DNA of 64,000 nucleotides from Rhodamnia argentea (Eukaryota > Streptophyta > Magnoliopsida > Myrtales > Myrtaceae): NCBI RefSeq assembly GCF_020921035.1, contig NC_063151.1, positions 7,378,001 to 7,442,000 on the forward strand, in the 5' to 3' direction. Positions 27,134 to 39,174 of this stretch are shown in pieces; positions within the stretch are counted from its first letter, which is position 1; each line of letters begins with the position of its first letter. The notes under the pieces were generated by a model that made no database searches, had not been told where the DNA came from, and was given only the letters and a program-made list of their open reading frames with translations. The position numbers and the translations under genes were made by a program.

Positions 27134-28425
27134 GTCGCTGGAAATGGGGGTTCCTTTTTGCACTCAACAATGCTCTCCTTCTTCTCGGTCAATTGGCAGC
27201 TGCCATTGTGGGTATATTCTACATAGACGACAGTAGAAAAAGCAAATGGATGGCGGTGCTTGTCCAAATTGTTGCCTTCCCCATCGTCTACATCCCACTC
27301 TCTCCATCCACTCTCTTGTCTGCGCCCACACGGTGGCATTCAATGATTTGTCTTCTTTCTTCGTTAAGAGCCAGAAGCTTTCAACTTGATACTCAACCGA
27401 GTCATCCTTCTCACTATATCATCTTCCCTAATTGTGCTCCACTTCGACTCAACAGAATCCGAGGAAGTCTCAAAGGAAAGCAAGTAGCTGGTTTCATCTT
27501 CGGTCCTCGCATCGGGGGACTATGTGCTGTTGCTCCCCATAATGCAGCTTTCATTCGACAGAATGATGCTGTGCGACACATTTTGAAAGAACCTTGAGGG
27601 GCTATTCTTGTGTAATATTCAACTTGATACTCAACCGAGTCATCCTTCTCACTATATCGCCTTCCCTAATTGTGCTCCACTTCGACTCAACGGAATCCAA
27701 GGATGTCTCAAAGGAAAGCAAGTAGCTGGTTTCATCTTCGGTCCTCGCATCGGGGGACTATGTACTGTTGCTCCCCATAATGCAGCTTTCATTCAACGGA
27801 ATGATGCTGTGCGACACATTTTGAAAGAACCTTGAGGGGCTATTCTTGTGTAATATTGTCTACTTTGGGCCAAAGTGCACACGGTTTTAAAACGCGTTAT
27901 ACAGAGTAAAGAACCCCAAGCCTTATCAACTAATTCGGAACTCCTCTTAGGCGATGTGGGATAGAAGACATGGACTTAGCCTTGCCTGCGTCTTGCTAAG
28001 GTGTTGCACTAGCCCGTACTCCGTACTTTACGGGTTAGGATCGTCACACATTCTCCGTGGTATTAGATATGCAGGTGTACACATCTCTTCTCCTTACTTG
28101 CTTTTGCATTGTGGGGTTGTTCACTAGTGGCGAGCGAAGTGTCCTGAAGGAGGACATGGAAGGATGAAGAAAGGGAGGTGGATGTACGTGGTGACTTTAG
28201 TTGGATCTGCTCTAGCTTGGCGGGTCTCTTTTGCCGGAGTTGTGGGGCCTAGGTTTTTTGGTATCGTCCCTGTTTCTCCAATTTCATCGGTATGTCAATA
28301 ATGTCGCTTGTTCCGGTCATCACCGCATTATTTTATGGTGAGAGCATGGATTGTGGCCATGTCATTGGCAATATTTGGATGTTCTCATCTATCTTGGTAT
28401 TGCTTTGACTCGGTTATCGACTCGC
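27134..28425 (+). pseudogene. Purine permease (PUP) pseudogene, 3' piece
   Basis: After the right copy of the target site the PUP frame resumes: RRWKWGFLFALNNALLLLGQ then IVGIFYIDDSRKSKWMAVLV, the first two membrane segments and the loop after them. A deletion of many residues follows, then CAHTVAFNDLSSFFVKSQK and, in a shifted frame, LILNRVILLTISS and MQLSFDR. A block of about 238 bases (from about 27380) is repeated in tandem at about 27619. After a foreign-looking 210-base insert (27850-28060) the last segments return: DMQVYTSLLLTCFCIVGLFT, then in another frame GRWMYVVTLVGSALAW. There are frameshifts, internal stops and a deletion, so it is clearly dead. Confidence 0.8.
27380..27850. repeat. 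Tandem duplication of about 238 bases inside the PUP pseudogene
   Basis: Both copies start TTCAACTTGATACTCAACCG and run through GGGGCTATTCTTGTGTAATA. They differ at only a handful of positions, so the duplication looks more recent than most damage to the gene. Confidence 0.9.
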
Positions 28426-28429
28426 TTGT

Positions 28430-28434
28430 AGTCC
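28430..28434. repeat. Target-site duplication of the copia element, left
   Basis: AGTCC here matches AGTCC at 33596-33600, directly outside the two LTRs, the 5-bp size expected for Ty1/copia. Confidence 0.85.
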
Positions 28435-29190
28435 CGTTGTAATATAACGCGCGGAAACTAACCCAAATCTTGCAAATAAATCAATGCGAAAAGCACAGAA
28501 AAATTAACGAGGAACGATAAAGGACACCGGAGATTACGTGGTTCGGTCCGAATATCGATACCTACATCCACGGGAGAGCCAGCAAGAATAATCCACTATA
28601 ATCGGAGAATCGGAATTACAATCGTTCAATACGCTTGTGTTTTCCGCATCTAGATTATACCCAAACCCTAAGTGTTCACAAATAAACAACTTAATTGGAT
28701 ATAGTAAAACTCACGCACAAATCTAGATGTTGAGAACTCCTCCGCACGCGACCAGAGAAAAGAAATCACTGTGTTCTCTCTACCCTTTCCTCGCATCGTC
28801 CTTTTTTTGGAGTCTCTGTACAAACCTTCTTTGTGCGACTTCTTTTTCTCTTCTTCTTCATACGGCTTCAATAGGGATAAGTCAGAGAGCCACAAAAAGC
28901 AAAACCTTTTACTTTTTGTTATCCTTCTCTTCAATGGGTCCCACAAGATAACATATATAGCATGTAATCCCCTCTTTCTTTTTTTGTCTTTTAGTGACTC
29001 TTTTTCCTTGCCAAAGAAGAACTATCTCTTCTTGTACGCCACATCAAGAATTGGTCAAACAAAAACATTTGACCTTCTTTGCCCAAAATCAAGAAGTCCT
29101 CTGCAGCATATCTTTAATCGGTCAAAATCTTGCAATTTTAACAAACCGATCTATATCCGTAAACGATTCAAAATTGAGACATATTTAACA
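28435..29190 (-). repeat. Ty1/copia 3' LTR
   Basis: About 756 bases, ending ACATATTTAACA on the plus strand. It pairs with 32842-33595. By eye the two differ at roughly 20-25 positions, mostly C/T or G/A exchanges, plus single-base indels in A and T runs. A purine-rich tract (AAGGTGGAGAAT on the minus strand, about 29191-29204) abuts it as the polypurine tract. Confidence 0.92.
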
Positions 29191-29348
29191 ATTCTCCACC
29201 TTGGCTCAATGTTTGAAGCCAACTCATTGTGCTCATTGTCCATGCTGCTCTCCCATCGCCCTAATAGGCGATCACTCTTCACAAACGCCAATAGTGCTCA
29301 AGCAAAGCTTGAGCTTCGCCAAAGGAACAGGCTTAGTCATCATGTCTG

Positions 29349-32300
29349 CTAGGTTCTTTCTGTTGTAGCAATCTTTTTTACAACAACTTTACCCTTCGTT
29401 AAGACATCTCGGATGAAGTAGTACCCGATATTGATATGTTTCGTTCGCTCGTGATAAACTGGATTATACCCCATATATATCGCACCTTGGTTATCACGGT
29501 GTATAGTAACACTTTTCTGTTCTAACCCAAAGTCCATGAGTAAACCTTGCAACCATATCGCCTCTTTCGCTACAAAGGTTAGTGCCATGTACTCCGCCTC
29601 GGTCGACGACAAAGCTACGTGGTCCTGTAAGGACGCCTTCCAACTAATCGCACCACTGCCCGGCGTAAATACGTACCCCGCTAAAGACCCGCATTCATCC
29701 AAGTCACCTGCGTGATCGGAATCCACAAAACTAGTGGTCTCATTGCCATTCTTGTCCCTCCGGTATACTATACCAACGTCCGTTGTCCCCTTCAAATATC
29801 TGAGGATCCATTTCACTGCTTTCCAATGAATTTTACCTGGACGCTTCATATAACGACTAACTACATTGATAGTTTGTGAAATATCAGGCCTAGTGTATAC
29901 CATAGCATACATAATACTACCCACGGCACTAGAATAAGGAACACGGGACATATGCTCCTCCTCCTCCTCAGTCTGCGGTGATAACTTAACCGAAAGTTTA
30001 AAATGCTTCGCTAATGGAGTACTCACAGACTTCGTTCACTCCATATTAAAACGTGCGACAATTTTCTCAATATATTTCTTTTGAGACAGACGTAATAATC
30101 CCGCAATCCTGTCACGCAAAATCTCCATACCCAAAATTTTCTTTGCAGCACCTAAATCTTTCATCTCAAACTCAGCACTCAACTGCCTTTTCAAGACATC
30201 AATATCGGACATATTTTTCGTTGCTATTAACATATCATCAACATATAACAGCAAATATATCAAAGACCCGTCCTCCAATCTCCTAAAATAAACACAGCTA
30301 TCCATCTGACTCTTTGCTTATGCTTTGACTCAGAGTAAGACGAAGGCTCATATGTCTCCACATCATCACCTACGGTCAAAACATAAGCAAAATCTGTATA
30401 AGCATAACGTACCGGTGGTTTAATTTGCCTTCTTTGTCTGTCTGCGGCTAAACTACGCTGCGGTTGTACTGGTTGTTCACTATCACCGACTTCGAGAACT
30501 GCGGTCTCATCTGCAGTCCGAACATCTGTTACCTCCGAGGTCTCCGGAGTTTCCACCTGAAGCTCCACCTCACTACTAATACCATGATTTGTCTGCTCTG
30601 CTGGTTGTGTCTCGGAACTCCTCTGTTGAAGCATTGCGGTCTCGTCGAAGATCACATCTCTGCTTATTAGAAAACCGGGTGATGCGGGATCGGTGCACCA
30701 CAGTTAGTAGCCTTTCACCCCATGTGCATAACCCGGAAATATGCACTTCTTCGACCTCGGCTCAAGCTTACCATCACTTGCATGAGCATACGCAGGACAT
30801 CCGAATATTCGTAATCCGGAGTAATCAACAGATTTTCCTGACCATACTTCCTCCGGAGTCTTCCACTTGATAGCATATGATGGAGATCGATTAATCGGGT
30901 AACATGCCATGTTCATTGCTTCAGCCCAAAATTCCTTGCCAATTCCAGCATGTGAAAGCATGCTCCGAGCCTGCTCAAGTAAAGTTCTGTTCTTCCGTTA
31001 CGCCACGCCATTCTGTTGTGGTGTCCCAGGTCTTGTGCGGTGTCTCACAATCCCTTCTTTCTCGCGGAACTCGGTAAAATCTTTACCACATAACTCCATG
31101 CCGTTATCGGTTTCGGGCACTTGATCTGTTTATCCGATTGCTTCTTAATTAATGCCTTAAATTTCTTGAACCGATCAAACACATCGGATTTGTGCTTCGG
31201 AAAGTATACCCATACCTTCCTAGAATAGTCGTCGCTAAATGTCAGCATATAACGAGCACCTCTTTTAGAAGGAACCGGAGACGGGCCCCGGACATCCGAA
31301 TGAATATATTCTACCGGTTGCTTGGTCGAATGAATACCCGTAGCAAACTTAATCTTGCGTTGTTTCCCAAAGATGCGGTGCTCACATAAGTCTAACTTAC
31401 TTGTCTTCTGACCCTTTAACAACCCTTTATCACCCAAGATCGTCATACCCGCCTCACTCATGTGCCTTAGACGCATATGCCATAAACGAGTTAAATCGGA
31501 ATCTGACTCACCCGATGAAATTGCAGCAGCTCCTGTCACGGTCTCTCCGAGTAGATGATAAAGAGAACTCACTTTCTTCCCTTTCATCACTGTCATAGCA
31601 CCTCGAGAGATCTTCAGCACTCCACCTTCAGCGGTATACTTACACCCGATATCATCGAGTGTCCCCGGAGAAATAAGGTTCTTCTTGAGCTCCGGTACAT
31701 GCCTCACGTCTGTCAATGTGCGCACTACGCCATCGTGCATCCGAATTCGAACTGTTCCTATCCCCACAACCTTGCAGGCTGCGTTATTCCCCAACGTAAC
31801 TCTACCACCATCTGCAGTCCGGTAAGTAGTAAACCAGTTCATATGAGGCGTCATATGATAAGAACATCCCGAATTTAGCACCCATTCATCTCCCGACGAA
31901 CCTGCAGTCACACACAAGACAACTTCTGCATCACTAGTGCTCTCTTCAGCAACGTTCGCCACACTGGTTGTGGCTTTCTGCTTATCGCCTCTGTTTCTCA
32001 ACTTAAGACAATCTCTCCCGATGTGCCCCTCTTCGTGACACTCAAAGCACTTCACGTGTCCCTTGGATTTTCTATGGCGTGATTTAGACTCGCTTTTTGC
32101 TCTATCGCTCTTGGACCCTCGTTGTTGCTCTCTACCCCGAATCACAAGTCCTCGCGCTACATCCTACGCTAGGCTGTCATCTCGCAACTTTCTCTGCCAC
32201 TCTTTAGAAAATAAGGCGGACTTTACTTCTTCCGAGGTAATCGTAGTACGCCCCCGCAATAGTGAATCGGCAAAGTGCTCCCATGACTGCGGTAGGGAAG

Positions 32301-32755
32301 CCAACAACATCATGCCCCGCTCTTCATCATCAAGTGTTTTACCGACATTCTTCAAATCCATCATGAGTTTATTAAATTCATCTAGGTGGGTTCTGATAGA
32401 CGTACCATCGGTATATATGAACTGGAACATCCTCTTCAGCATATATAAGCGATTGTTCAAACCCTTCGTTACATAGAGCGCCCGAAGTTTTGCCCACAAT
32501 GCTACGGTATCCTTTTCCTCACCAACCTCTATTAACACTTCATCCGATAAATTCAACAGGATTAAACTTCTAGCTTTTCTCATTACCACATCCTTTTCAA
32601 GATCTGTCATCGTTTCGGCCAACTCGGTCTTGCCCTCCAATGCTTCTACTAAACCTTGGGTTGTCAATAATGCCTCCATCTTGAGGCTCCATAACCCAAA
32701 GTTGTTCCTCCCGTTAAACTTCTCAATTTCAGCTTTCACTCTAGACATAATTGCA
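29349..32755 (-). pseudogene. Copia gag-pol, with stops, frameshift and RT deletion
   Basis: Gag (32755 to about 32164) has the copia UBN2-type look (KFNGRNNFGLWSLKMEALL). A TAG at 32164-32166 interrupts it in frame before the CCHC knuckle CFECHEEGHIGRDC. The protease active site reads LNSG instead of LDSG (AAT at 31873-31875). Integrase begins with HSD, shifts frame near 31100, and its third catalytic acidic position is a TAA (30998-31000). Downstream, the region between about 30305 and 30340 lacks the N-terminal two thirds of reverse transcriptase; the YVDDM motif remains. RNase H (29349-30026) is open and includes DQNGAIY-like and HINI-type motifs. Confidence 0.85.
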
Positions 32756-32841
32756 ATCACAGCATATCTAGATAATAACCGGACAAGCAAAAGCCCCAAA
32801 TCACAATCTAGAATATCCGAACCTGGTGCTCCGATACCAAT

Positions 32842-33595
32842 TGTCGTAATATAACGCATGGAAACTAACCCGGATCTTGCAAATAAATCAATGCGAAAAG
32901 CACAGAAAAATTAACGAGGAACGATAAAGGATACCGGAGATTACGTGATTCGGTTTGAATATCGGTACCTACATCCACGGGAGAGCCAGCAAGAATAATC
33001 CACTATAATCGGAGAATTGGAATTACAATCGTTCAATATGCTCGTGTTTTCCGCATCTAGATTATACCCAAACCCTAAGTGTTCACAAATAAACAACTTA
33101 ATTGGATATAGTAAAACTCACGCACAAATCTAGATGTTGAGAACTCCTCCGCACATGACCAGAGAAAAGAAATCACCGTGTTCTCTCTTCCCTTTCCTCG
33201 CGTCGTCCTTTTTTTGGAGTCTCTGTACAAGCCTTCTTTGTGCGACTTCTTTTTCTCTTCTTCTTCATACGGCTTCAATAGGGATAAGTCAGAGAGCCAC
33301 AAAAAGCAAAACCTTTTACTTTTGTTATCCTTCTCTTCAATGGGTCCCACAAGATAACGTATATAGCATGTAATCCCCTCTTTCTTTTTTTGTCTTTTAG
33401 TGACTCTTTTTCCTTGCCAAAGAAGAACTATCTCTTCTTGTACGCCACATCAAGAATTGGTCAAACAAAAAATTTGACCTTCTTTGCCCAAAATCAAGAA
33501 GTCCTCTGCAGCATATCTTTAATCAGTCAAAATCTTGCAATTTTAACAAACCGATCTATATCCGTAAACGATTCAAAATTGAGACATATTTAACA
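32842..33595 (-). repeat. Ty1/copia 5' LTR
   Basis: About 754 bases, TGTCGTAATA to ATATTTAACA as read on the plus strand, highly similar to 28435-29190. The internal side is followed by the tRNA primer-binding site, which fixes this as the 5' LTR of a minus-strand element. Confidence 0.92.
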
Positions 33596-33600
33596 AGTCC

Positions 33601-34854
33601 TTTGCTAGATTTTCCTCTTGTAGATACAATTCAATCATGCTCTGTAAGAGAACAATCGAGCTTAGAAAGTAGATGGGAATGAACCATTGGTGGAGTGAAA
33701 GCACGAGCATGTGGAATTCTATGGCTTGTTTAGGAGGTACTTTTTTACGCCATTAGGAAGAAAAGATAGTGAAATGGAACAGCATCTCTATGCTATGGCA
33801 TAAGCGTTAAGAACTAGTTTGCCTATGAGCATGTCGCTCGTGGCATCTTACATCAACAGAAAGAATTAGAGCACGTACGATGAAACAGTCACATGTACCG
33901 GGTATCGGTAAATCGGAGATGCGAAATCATTTTGCTGTTCATGATAGTCTCTCTTAATCACGCACTCGCACGTAGCCAAAAGCTCTTTTTCCGTCCACAA
34001 TAGTCTCTCTAAAGCACGTACTCGCACAGAGCGAAAAGCTCTTAAACATACATTCGTCAAAAACACACAGCAGTGGAAGCTGGAAGTGGGCCAACAGCTT
34101 CAAACCTTTTCAAAAGACAACTGAGCCAACAAGACTGAAAAGTTCGGTGAGAATGAAGACTTAAGTGAGCCTTCTTGGCTCCCCCAACCGCGTGCTACGT
34201 GTTGTTTTCACAGCCTGCAACTTGTCAAATATCCAAACAGAGCATGCCCCATAGCGCCTATCCCATCTCCTCCATCTACGGGAGGAGGGGTTGAGAGAGC
34301 TATTGGTTTCACATGATTCATTCACACTTTGCATTATCTCTACTCTTTCTGGTTTGTCTTGATGACCCAAAAAGGCAAAACTCGTAACTGGCATGATTTA
34401 TAAATGGCAAGTTATAATCCACACACGGACACGAAAGGGAAAAGGAAAAGCCTTGTCTGGCTTGATCTTCGCAAGTGTTCCGTGCAGTGCGGGACACCTG
34501 GTTTTTCCCCTGGATGCCCAGTCACTAACAGTCGTATCTCGGTGAAAAGAACAGATTCAACAAGTTCAAAAGGAAATCTCTTTGTTATCTTCAAGATATG
34601 GTATGAGGTGGAAAAGTGCATCCCACGAGAACCTCGTTAAAGCCGATCAAATGTCTACAAAAAGTGCACAGGCAAGGAAAGATTGTCATGTTATTAATCA
34701 TGCAGTGTCCTGTACGTGGAGGAGTTTGATTGCTTCACCTACCCTTCTGCTTTGTGCTCTTCCAGAAACTTCTTCTCTCAAATATAGGAAGAAGCTTGCG
34801 TTCAAACCATACCTCAATTGCTGAGACCCCCTTCATCTCAATTTGCACGACCAG
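33601..34854. other. Intergenic, upstream of the receptor-like kinase
   Basis: No gene recognised. A short degenerate direct repeat occurs near 33945-34040 (two copies of a phrase containing AGTCTCTCT and AGCACG/CGCACTCGCAC). The right part is the promoter and leader of the kinase gene at 34855. Confidence 0.4.
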
Positions 34855-36421
34855 ATGGAGAAGTCTCTGCACTTGGCATTTTACATCACCATCTGCTCCC
34901 TTGCTTTCATTGCGTCGAAGATCGTCATCTCCCTTCTTCTGTACAGACGATGGAGGAGGAAGCATATGGCTTATGAGGACGGCTTGTCGGGTACGTCATT
35001 ACTTTTCAAGTGCTTGACGGATGAGTCTCTTTCCTATGGAAGAATGAGGAACACATTGATGTCAATATTGTGCTTCCTGTGACAGGTGGGAAGATGGTGA
35101 TGTTCAGGTCGCCGGCGATGCAGTCTCTCACATCGGAAGCGTTCATGAAGAAGACTCTGAAGTTGAGCAACAAGGATATCATTGGTTCGGGAGGCTACGG
35201 GACAGTGTATAGACTGACGATAAACAACTCCATGGCCTTCGCGGTGAAAAGGCTCAACAAGGGGAGTTCGGAGAGAGAGAGGGGATTTGAGAGAGAGTTG
35301 CAGGCCATGGGAGATATAAAGCACCGCAACATCGTGAAGCTCCATGGATACTACACCGCCCCTCGCTACAATCTTCTCATATATGAGCTCATGCCTAATG
35401 GAAGTCTTGATGAAGTTCTCCATGGTAAAGATATTATCATTGAAAGCTCCGATGTTGTAGCTGAATAGTTCAGAAATAGAGTTCTTTATATGCTGGGAGA
35501 TTTCAATCTACTAATCCTAACTATTTTACAGGAAGATCAATGAACAAGATGACATTGGATTGGCCGATGAGGTATAAAATAGCCGTGGGCGCTGCGAGAG
35601 GAATATCCTATCTCCATCACGACTGCATCCCGCACATAATCCACAGGGACATCAAATCGAGTAATATATTGCTGGATCAGAATATGAACGCACGAGTTTC
35701 TGATTTCGGACTCGCCACGCTGATGGAACCAGATAAGACTCATGTTTCGACATTTGTAGCAGGAACTTTTGGATACCTAGCTCCTGGTACTGGACCAGCA
35801 AATACTACTTACGGCAAAATCCGTAGTTCCCTATATGAGTTTGATACTAGAAAGCTTTATTTGCTCTTTTTGGGCAGAATACTTCGATACGGGGAAAGCA
35901 ACAGCAAAAGGAGATGTCTACAGCTTTGGGGTTGTTCTGCTGGAACTTCTGACTGGGAAAAAGCCGACAGACGAAGCGTTTGTGGAGGAGGGCACCAAGC
36001 TTGTGACATGGGTAATTCTGCAGCCAAACTAGAGCTTTTGACCAATTAGATTTGATGTCGATTTGCCTAATAAGACTTATGATAAAGATCAAACCAAGAA
36101 GCCTTCAATACATCTTAAGGGTATCCTCTGGTAAAAAGTATAAGCAAAGATAGAATGACATTAAGCTGATATTTAAGATTTAGCATCAACTATCTAGTGT
36201 TTAGGCGCTCATTCTTGTCTGGTCACAAACAGGTGAAGTCAGTAGTAAATGAGAAGAGGGAGGAATACGTGCTGGACAGCGGATTGGAAGATTGTCCAGT
36301 TGACGAGATTAACAACGCATTTTCTATTGCATTGATGTGCCTTGAGCCCGAACCGGCTAAAAGGCCTACCATGGCTGAAGTTGTCAAGATGCTCGAGCAA
36401 ACAAAATCTGAGAAATTGTAA
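34855..36421 (+). CDS. Receptor-like Ser/Thr kinase, At1g78530 type
   Basis: Five exons: 34855-34990, 35086-35424, 35532-35786, 35878-36011 and 36233-36421, 1053 bases, 350 residues, all in frame. There is no ectodomain: a membrane anchor lies at about residues 6-30 ([20 protein letters not shown]) followed by a basic stop-transfer RRWRRK. The kinase domain shows [30 protein letters not shown], the APE motif formed across the exon 3/4 junction, [16 protein letters not shown] and a C-lobe [15 protein letters not shown]. It closely matches my memory of the Arabidopsis At1g78530 protein. All catalytic residues are present, so it should be an active plasma-membrane kinase; with so short an outer part it probably works with a partner receptor. 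Confidence 0.93.
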
Positions 36422-37187
36422 AAGATCTTTAGCCCCTGGTACTGATGTATTCTCAGAGAAGCTGTTACCTTTTCTGTTTAGTCCCCAAAGACCAGCTCAA
36501 ATGTAACTCCATTCCTGTCATTAAACATGAAAGAGGTTTCCTCCATCAAATTCTATGGCAGTATGGGAAGAAAGGAGGACAAGGCTGTTCCACTGATCGG
36601 AACCAGAGCATTACTTGTAGGAGTAATGCTAGGTACGCTACCTTTACAAAATTAGGTATACTCAACAATATAGCGCGACAGATTGGACATTTCAATCAAT
36701 CTACTCTCCGTGCCTTTAATCCACTTCTCTAAACATCCATTCACATTATGCCTCATCACTCAATATACACAATTTTTGTAAACCGTCTAATAGCATAGCA
36801 TCTCTTAAATTTTAATTGAAGCTCAGCAGACTAATCAACTTTTCTAATTCTGAATCACCTGTTCAATTCTGGTAGAAATGTTGCGACCATGGGATAGACA
36901 AGATCATTTAAAGGACAGAAAACCAAATGACTCGAACATTAACATTTCGGAATTGCACCAACTGACTCGAAAAAATAAATTATTAACGAACAAATGAATA
37001 AGAACTGAAGGGTGGTTGCTTTCTTAAATGTCTCGAGGACAACTCCACTTGTCCACAAATGGACTATTCTGTCTCGGTGAACACAATTCATCTGATTACG
37101 TGATTAATAACATTGATACAGAAGAAAGAAGCCATAAGCTAGACCTGATGAATAAACTCTTCTAGAAGCTTGATTAACCCACGAAAA
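36422..37187. other. Convergent 3' flanks of the kinase gene and FAP3
   Basis: The two genes end toward each other here. No additional gene or repeat recognised. Confidence 0.5.
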
Positions 37188-39174
37188 CTAGTTAAGGATT
37201 GCTGCCAAACCATTAGCAACAGAAGCTTTTAAGGAAGGAGAAACTGATGCATCCCCCAAAAACACATCAAACAGCGCAAAGGTGACACTCTCTGACTCAA
37301 TTGTAGCATCCGCTCCAGATGGCAATCCGTCAGATGAAACAGAAACCTGACAAAATTCCAATGGTCTGAATTGTCATGTGAAAAGGAGGAAAAGAGTGCT
37401 ACATAACCCTCATGCATTAGCATGCAGGAATGAAGCCAGAAGAGCAAGAAAGTATGTGAAGTAGCTTCTATAGGGTATAGTGTGCATGTGCACACGAGCA
37501 AGAGTGACGATACAATAGATGGCTGCATATTTTACACTCACTAGCATCTTTGATGACTCCAACCAAGTCAAAAATATGAAGGTTCCTTTCGTAAGAGGGC
37601 GTCCTTGAAAGATGCTGCGGAACGTGGATAGAGCAGATTGGTCGACAGGAGTGAGCGACTTGATTCTTGAAGAGATAGCATCATCCAAGGCATCCCAGAA
37701 AGTTTTGCCATCGACATCTCTGACCAGAACAATCTGTAATGACTTCTCCAGCGGAGCTGCATCAATCTGTGTTAGCAACTACACAAACTACCCTTTATTC
37801 TCTTGCTCACTCAGCACATGAATGCTCAGCGCAGACTACCACAAAAGTATTAATTGGAGCTGCTAACTCTGGTGTTACCGTGAAAAATTGAGTTGACCAA
37901 TGATCTGTCCTCCAGAATATCAGCTGCTAATTTCCCTTTCCAAGCACTCAGTTTAGAAGAGATTGACGGGTTTACATAGAGTCCTGCAGCATAGACCTTA
38001 ACGCCGATTATTGCAAAAACTTTCTCCCTGTATCCTGGTTATAGCATTGAGTTACCAAGCATTCAGCGGAGATAAAGCATCCTTGACTAGGTAAGGTCAG
38101 AGGAAATGAAGGACATAATATCATGTATTCAGCAGAGGAGGACTCGAGATTCTTTCAATCAAGAACCGTAATCATGACTCAAATGAGGGAAAGAAAAGAA
38201 GGGAACCTCAGAACTTTATTTGCAAAGGTTGATTTTGTGGGAGAGAATAGCTGTTTAAGATATCTCCAACAACCATCGTGATGCAATATTGAGTAGGTTC
38301 CTTCTGAAAGTTCACTGAAAGATATCCCATTTTTGCAACATATTGACTTCATTGCAGTTGTAGGTTGAAGTCCACATTGATATTTTTATGAGAAGAAAAA
38401 TTTCTGTTGCATCTCATTGATAGACCAAATAGAAGCTATTCTGCACACGATTTTCGCTCTCCTTATTTAGGAAAATGTACGCATGCGATTCACCTTTTCT
38501 TGAGTAACAACTTTCGGTACTTTTGTGTGAAAGATATGGATTGAATGGTCATGAATGGCCAATGCAGCAAGGAATTCACCTGTTCCAACCAAAGATAGAG
38601 ATGTTGAACATCCCGGTAGAGTCAAAGACGTCTGGAACTTTACCCCAGTCGCCGGTTCTTCGGCATACGACTCACTCCCTACTGCATGCTCAATAAAAGA
38701 CAGGAAAATAAGGGCAAAGAAAATAAGACAGCACTACGTCTGAAAGGGGGGCTCTCTTCATCAATTACTTCCGAAAACTGCAACTTTCAGAAAAAGAAAG
38801 AAAGAAATTCGTTCAAAATTACATTGACTAACGTGATGGGTCAGTAGTAAGTAACAAGCGAAGTGGCAATGTAGATACGGTTCACCATACCCATATCAAA
38901 CGAAGCAGAGAAACAGCAGTGGGTAGAAAGTACTCCCTGAGAATTTACCCGAACATGAAGAAGCAGCAGCTTTTGCGGTGAAACGGGTATACTCTCGGCG
39001 CAAAGCCAGAGAGAAAGATTGGTGGCGTTTCTTCAGAGACTGACTCTGATTCGGAGTTGAAATTGAATTTCTTGCTCCGAGGAAGATGTTGCAGGGATTG
39101 CAAGGACTGCGGGCGCTGGAAGGAATGGATGGTGAAACGCACATTGGTGATGAAAAAGCTCCGACACCTTGCAT
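37188..39174 (-). CDS. FAP3: Chalcone-isomerase-fold fatty-acid-binding protein, plastid
   Basis: Five exons on the minus strand: 39174-38949, 38681-38580, 38034-37879, 37756-37542 and 37346-37188, 858 bases, 285 residues. The start at 39174 gives [16 protein letters not shown], and the first ~70 residues are Ser/Arg-rich and lack acidic residues over long stretches, ending [11 protein letters not shown], a chloroplast transit peptide. The chalcone-isomerase fold follows: [72 protein letters not shown] and a C-terminal [20 protein letters not shown]. This pattern is the non-catalytic fatty-acid-binding FAP3 type rather than a flavonoid enzyme. Intron 1 ends in a CAGTAG tandem acceptor that would add or remove one Val. 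Confidence 0.92.

Larger units (their letters stand above)
28435..33595 (-). mobile_element. Ty1/copia retrotransposon, complete ends, disabled pol
   Basis: Two LTRs, a 5-bp AGTCC target duplication, a primer-binding site next to the right LTR (minus-strand TTGGTATCGGAGCACC, complementary to an initiator-Met tRNA end) and a polypurine tract. Domain order on the minus strand is gag, CCHC knuckle, protease, integrase, reverse transcriptase, RNase H, the Ty1/copia order. The coding part is broken at several points described in the separate entry. It must have moved with proteins from another copy, or decayed after insertion. Confidence 0.93.

Noticed and set aside
34855-36421. LRR receptor kinase with lost ectodomain
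   Set aside because: The short form with anchor and kinase only is the normal structure of the At1g78530-type family, not a truncation.
37188-39174. Flavonoid chalcone isomerase
   Set aside because: The sequence follows the plastid fatty-acid-binding FAP3 branch and has a transit peptide, unlike the cytosolic flavonoid enzymes.
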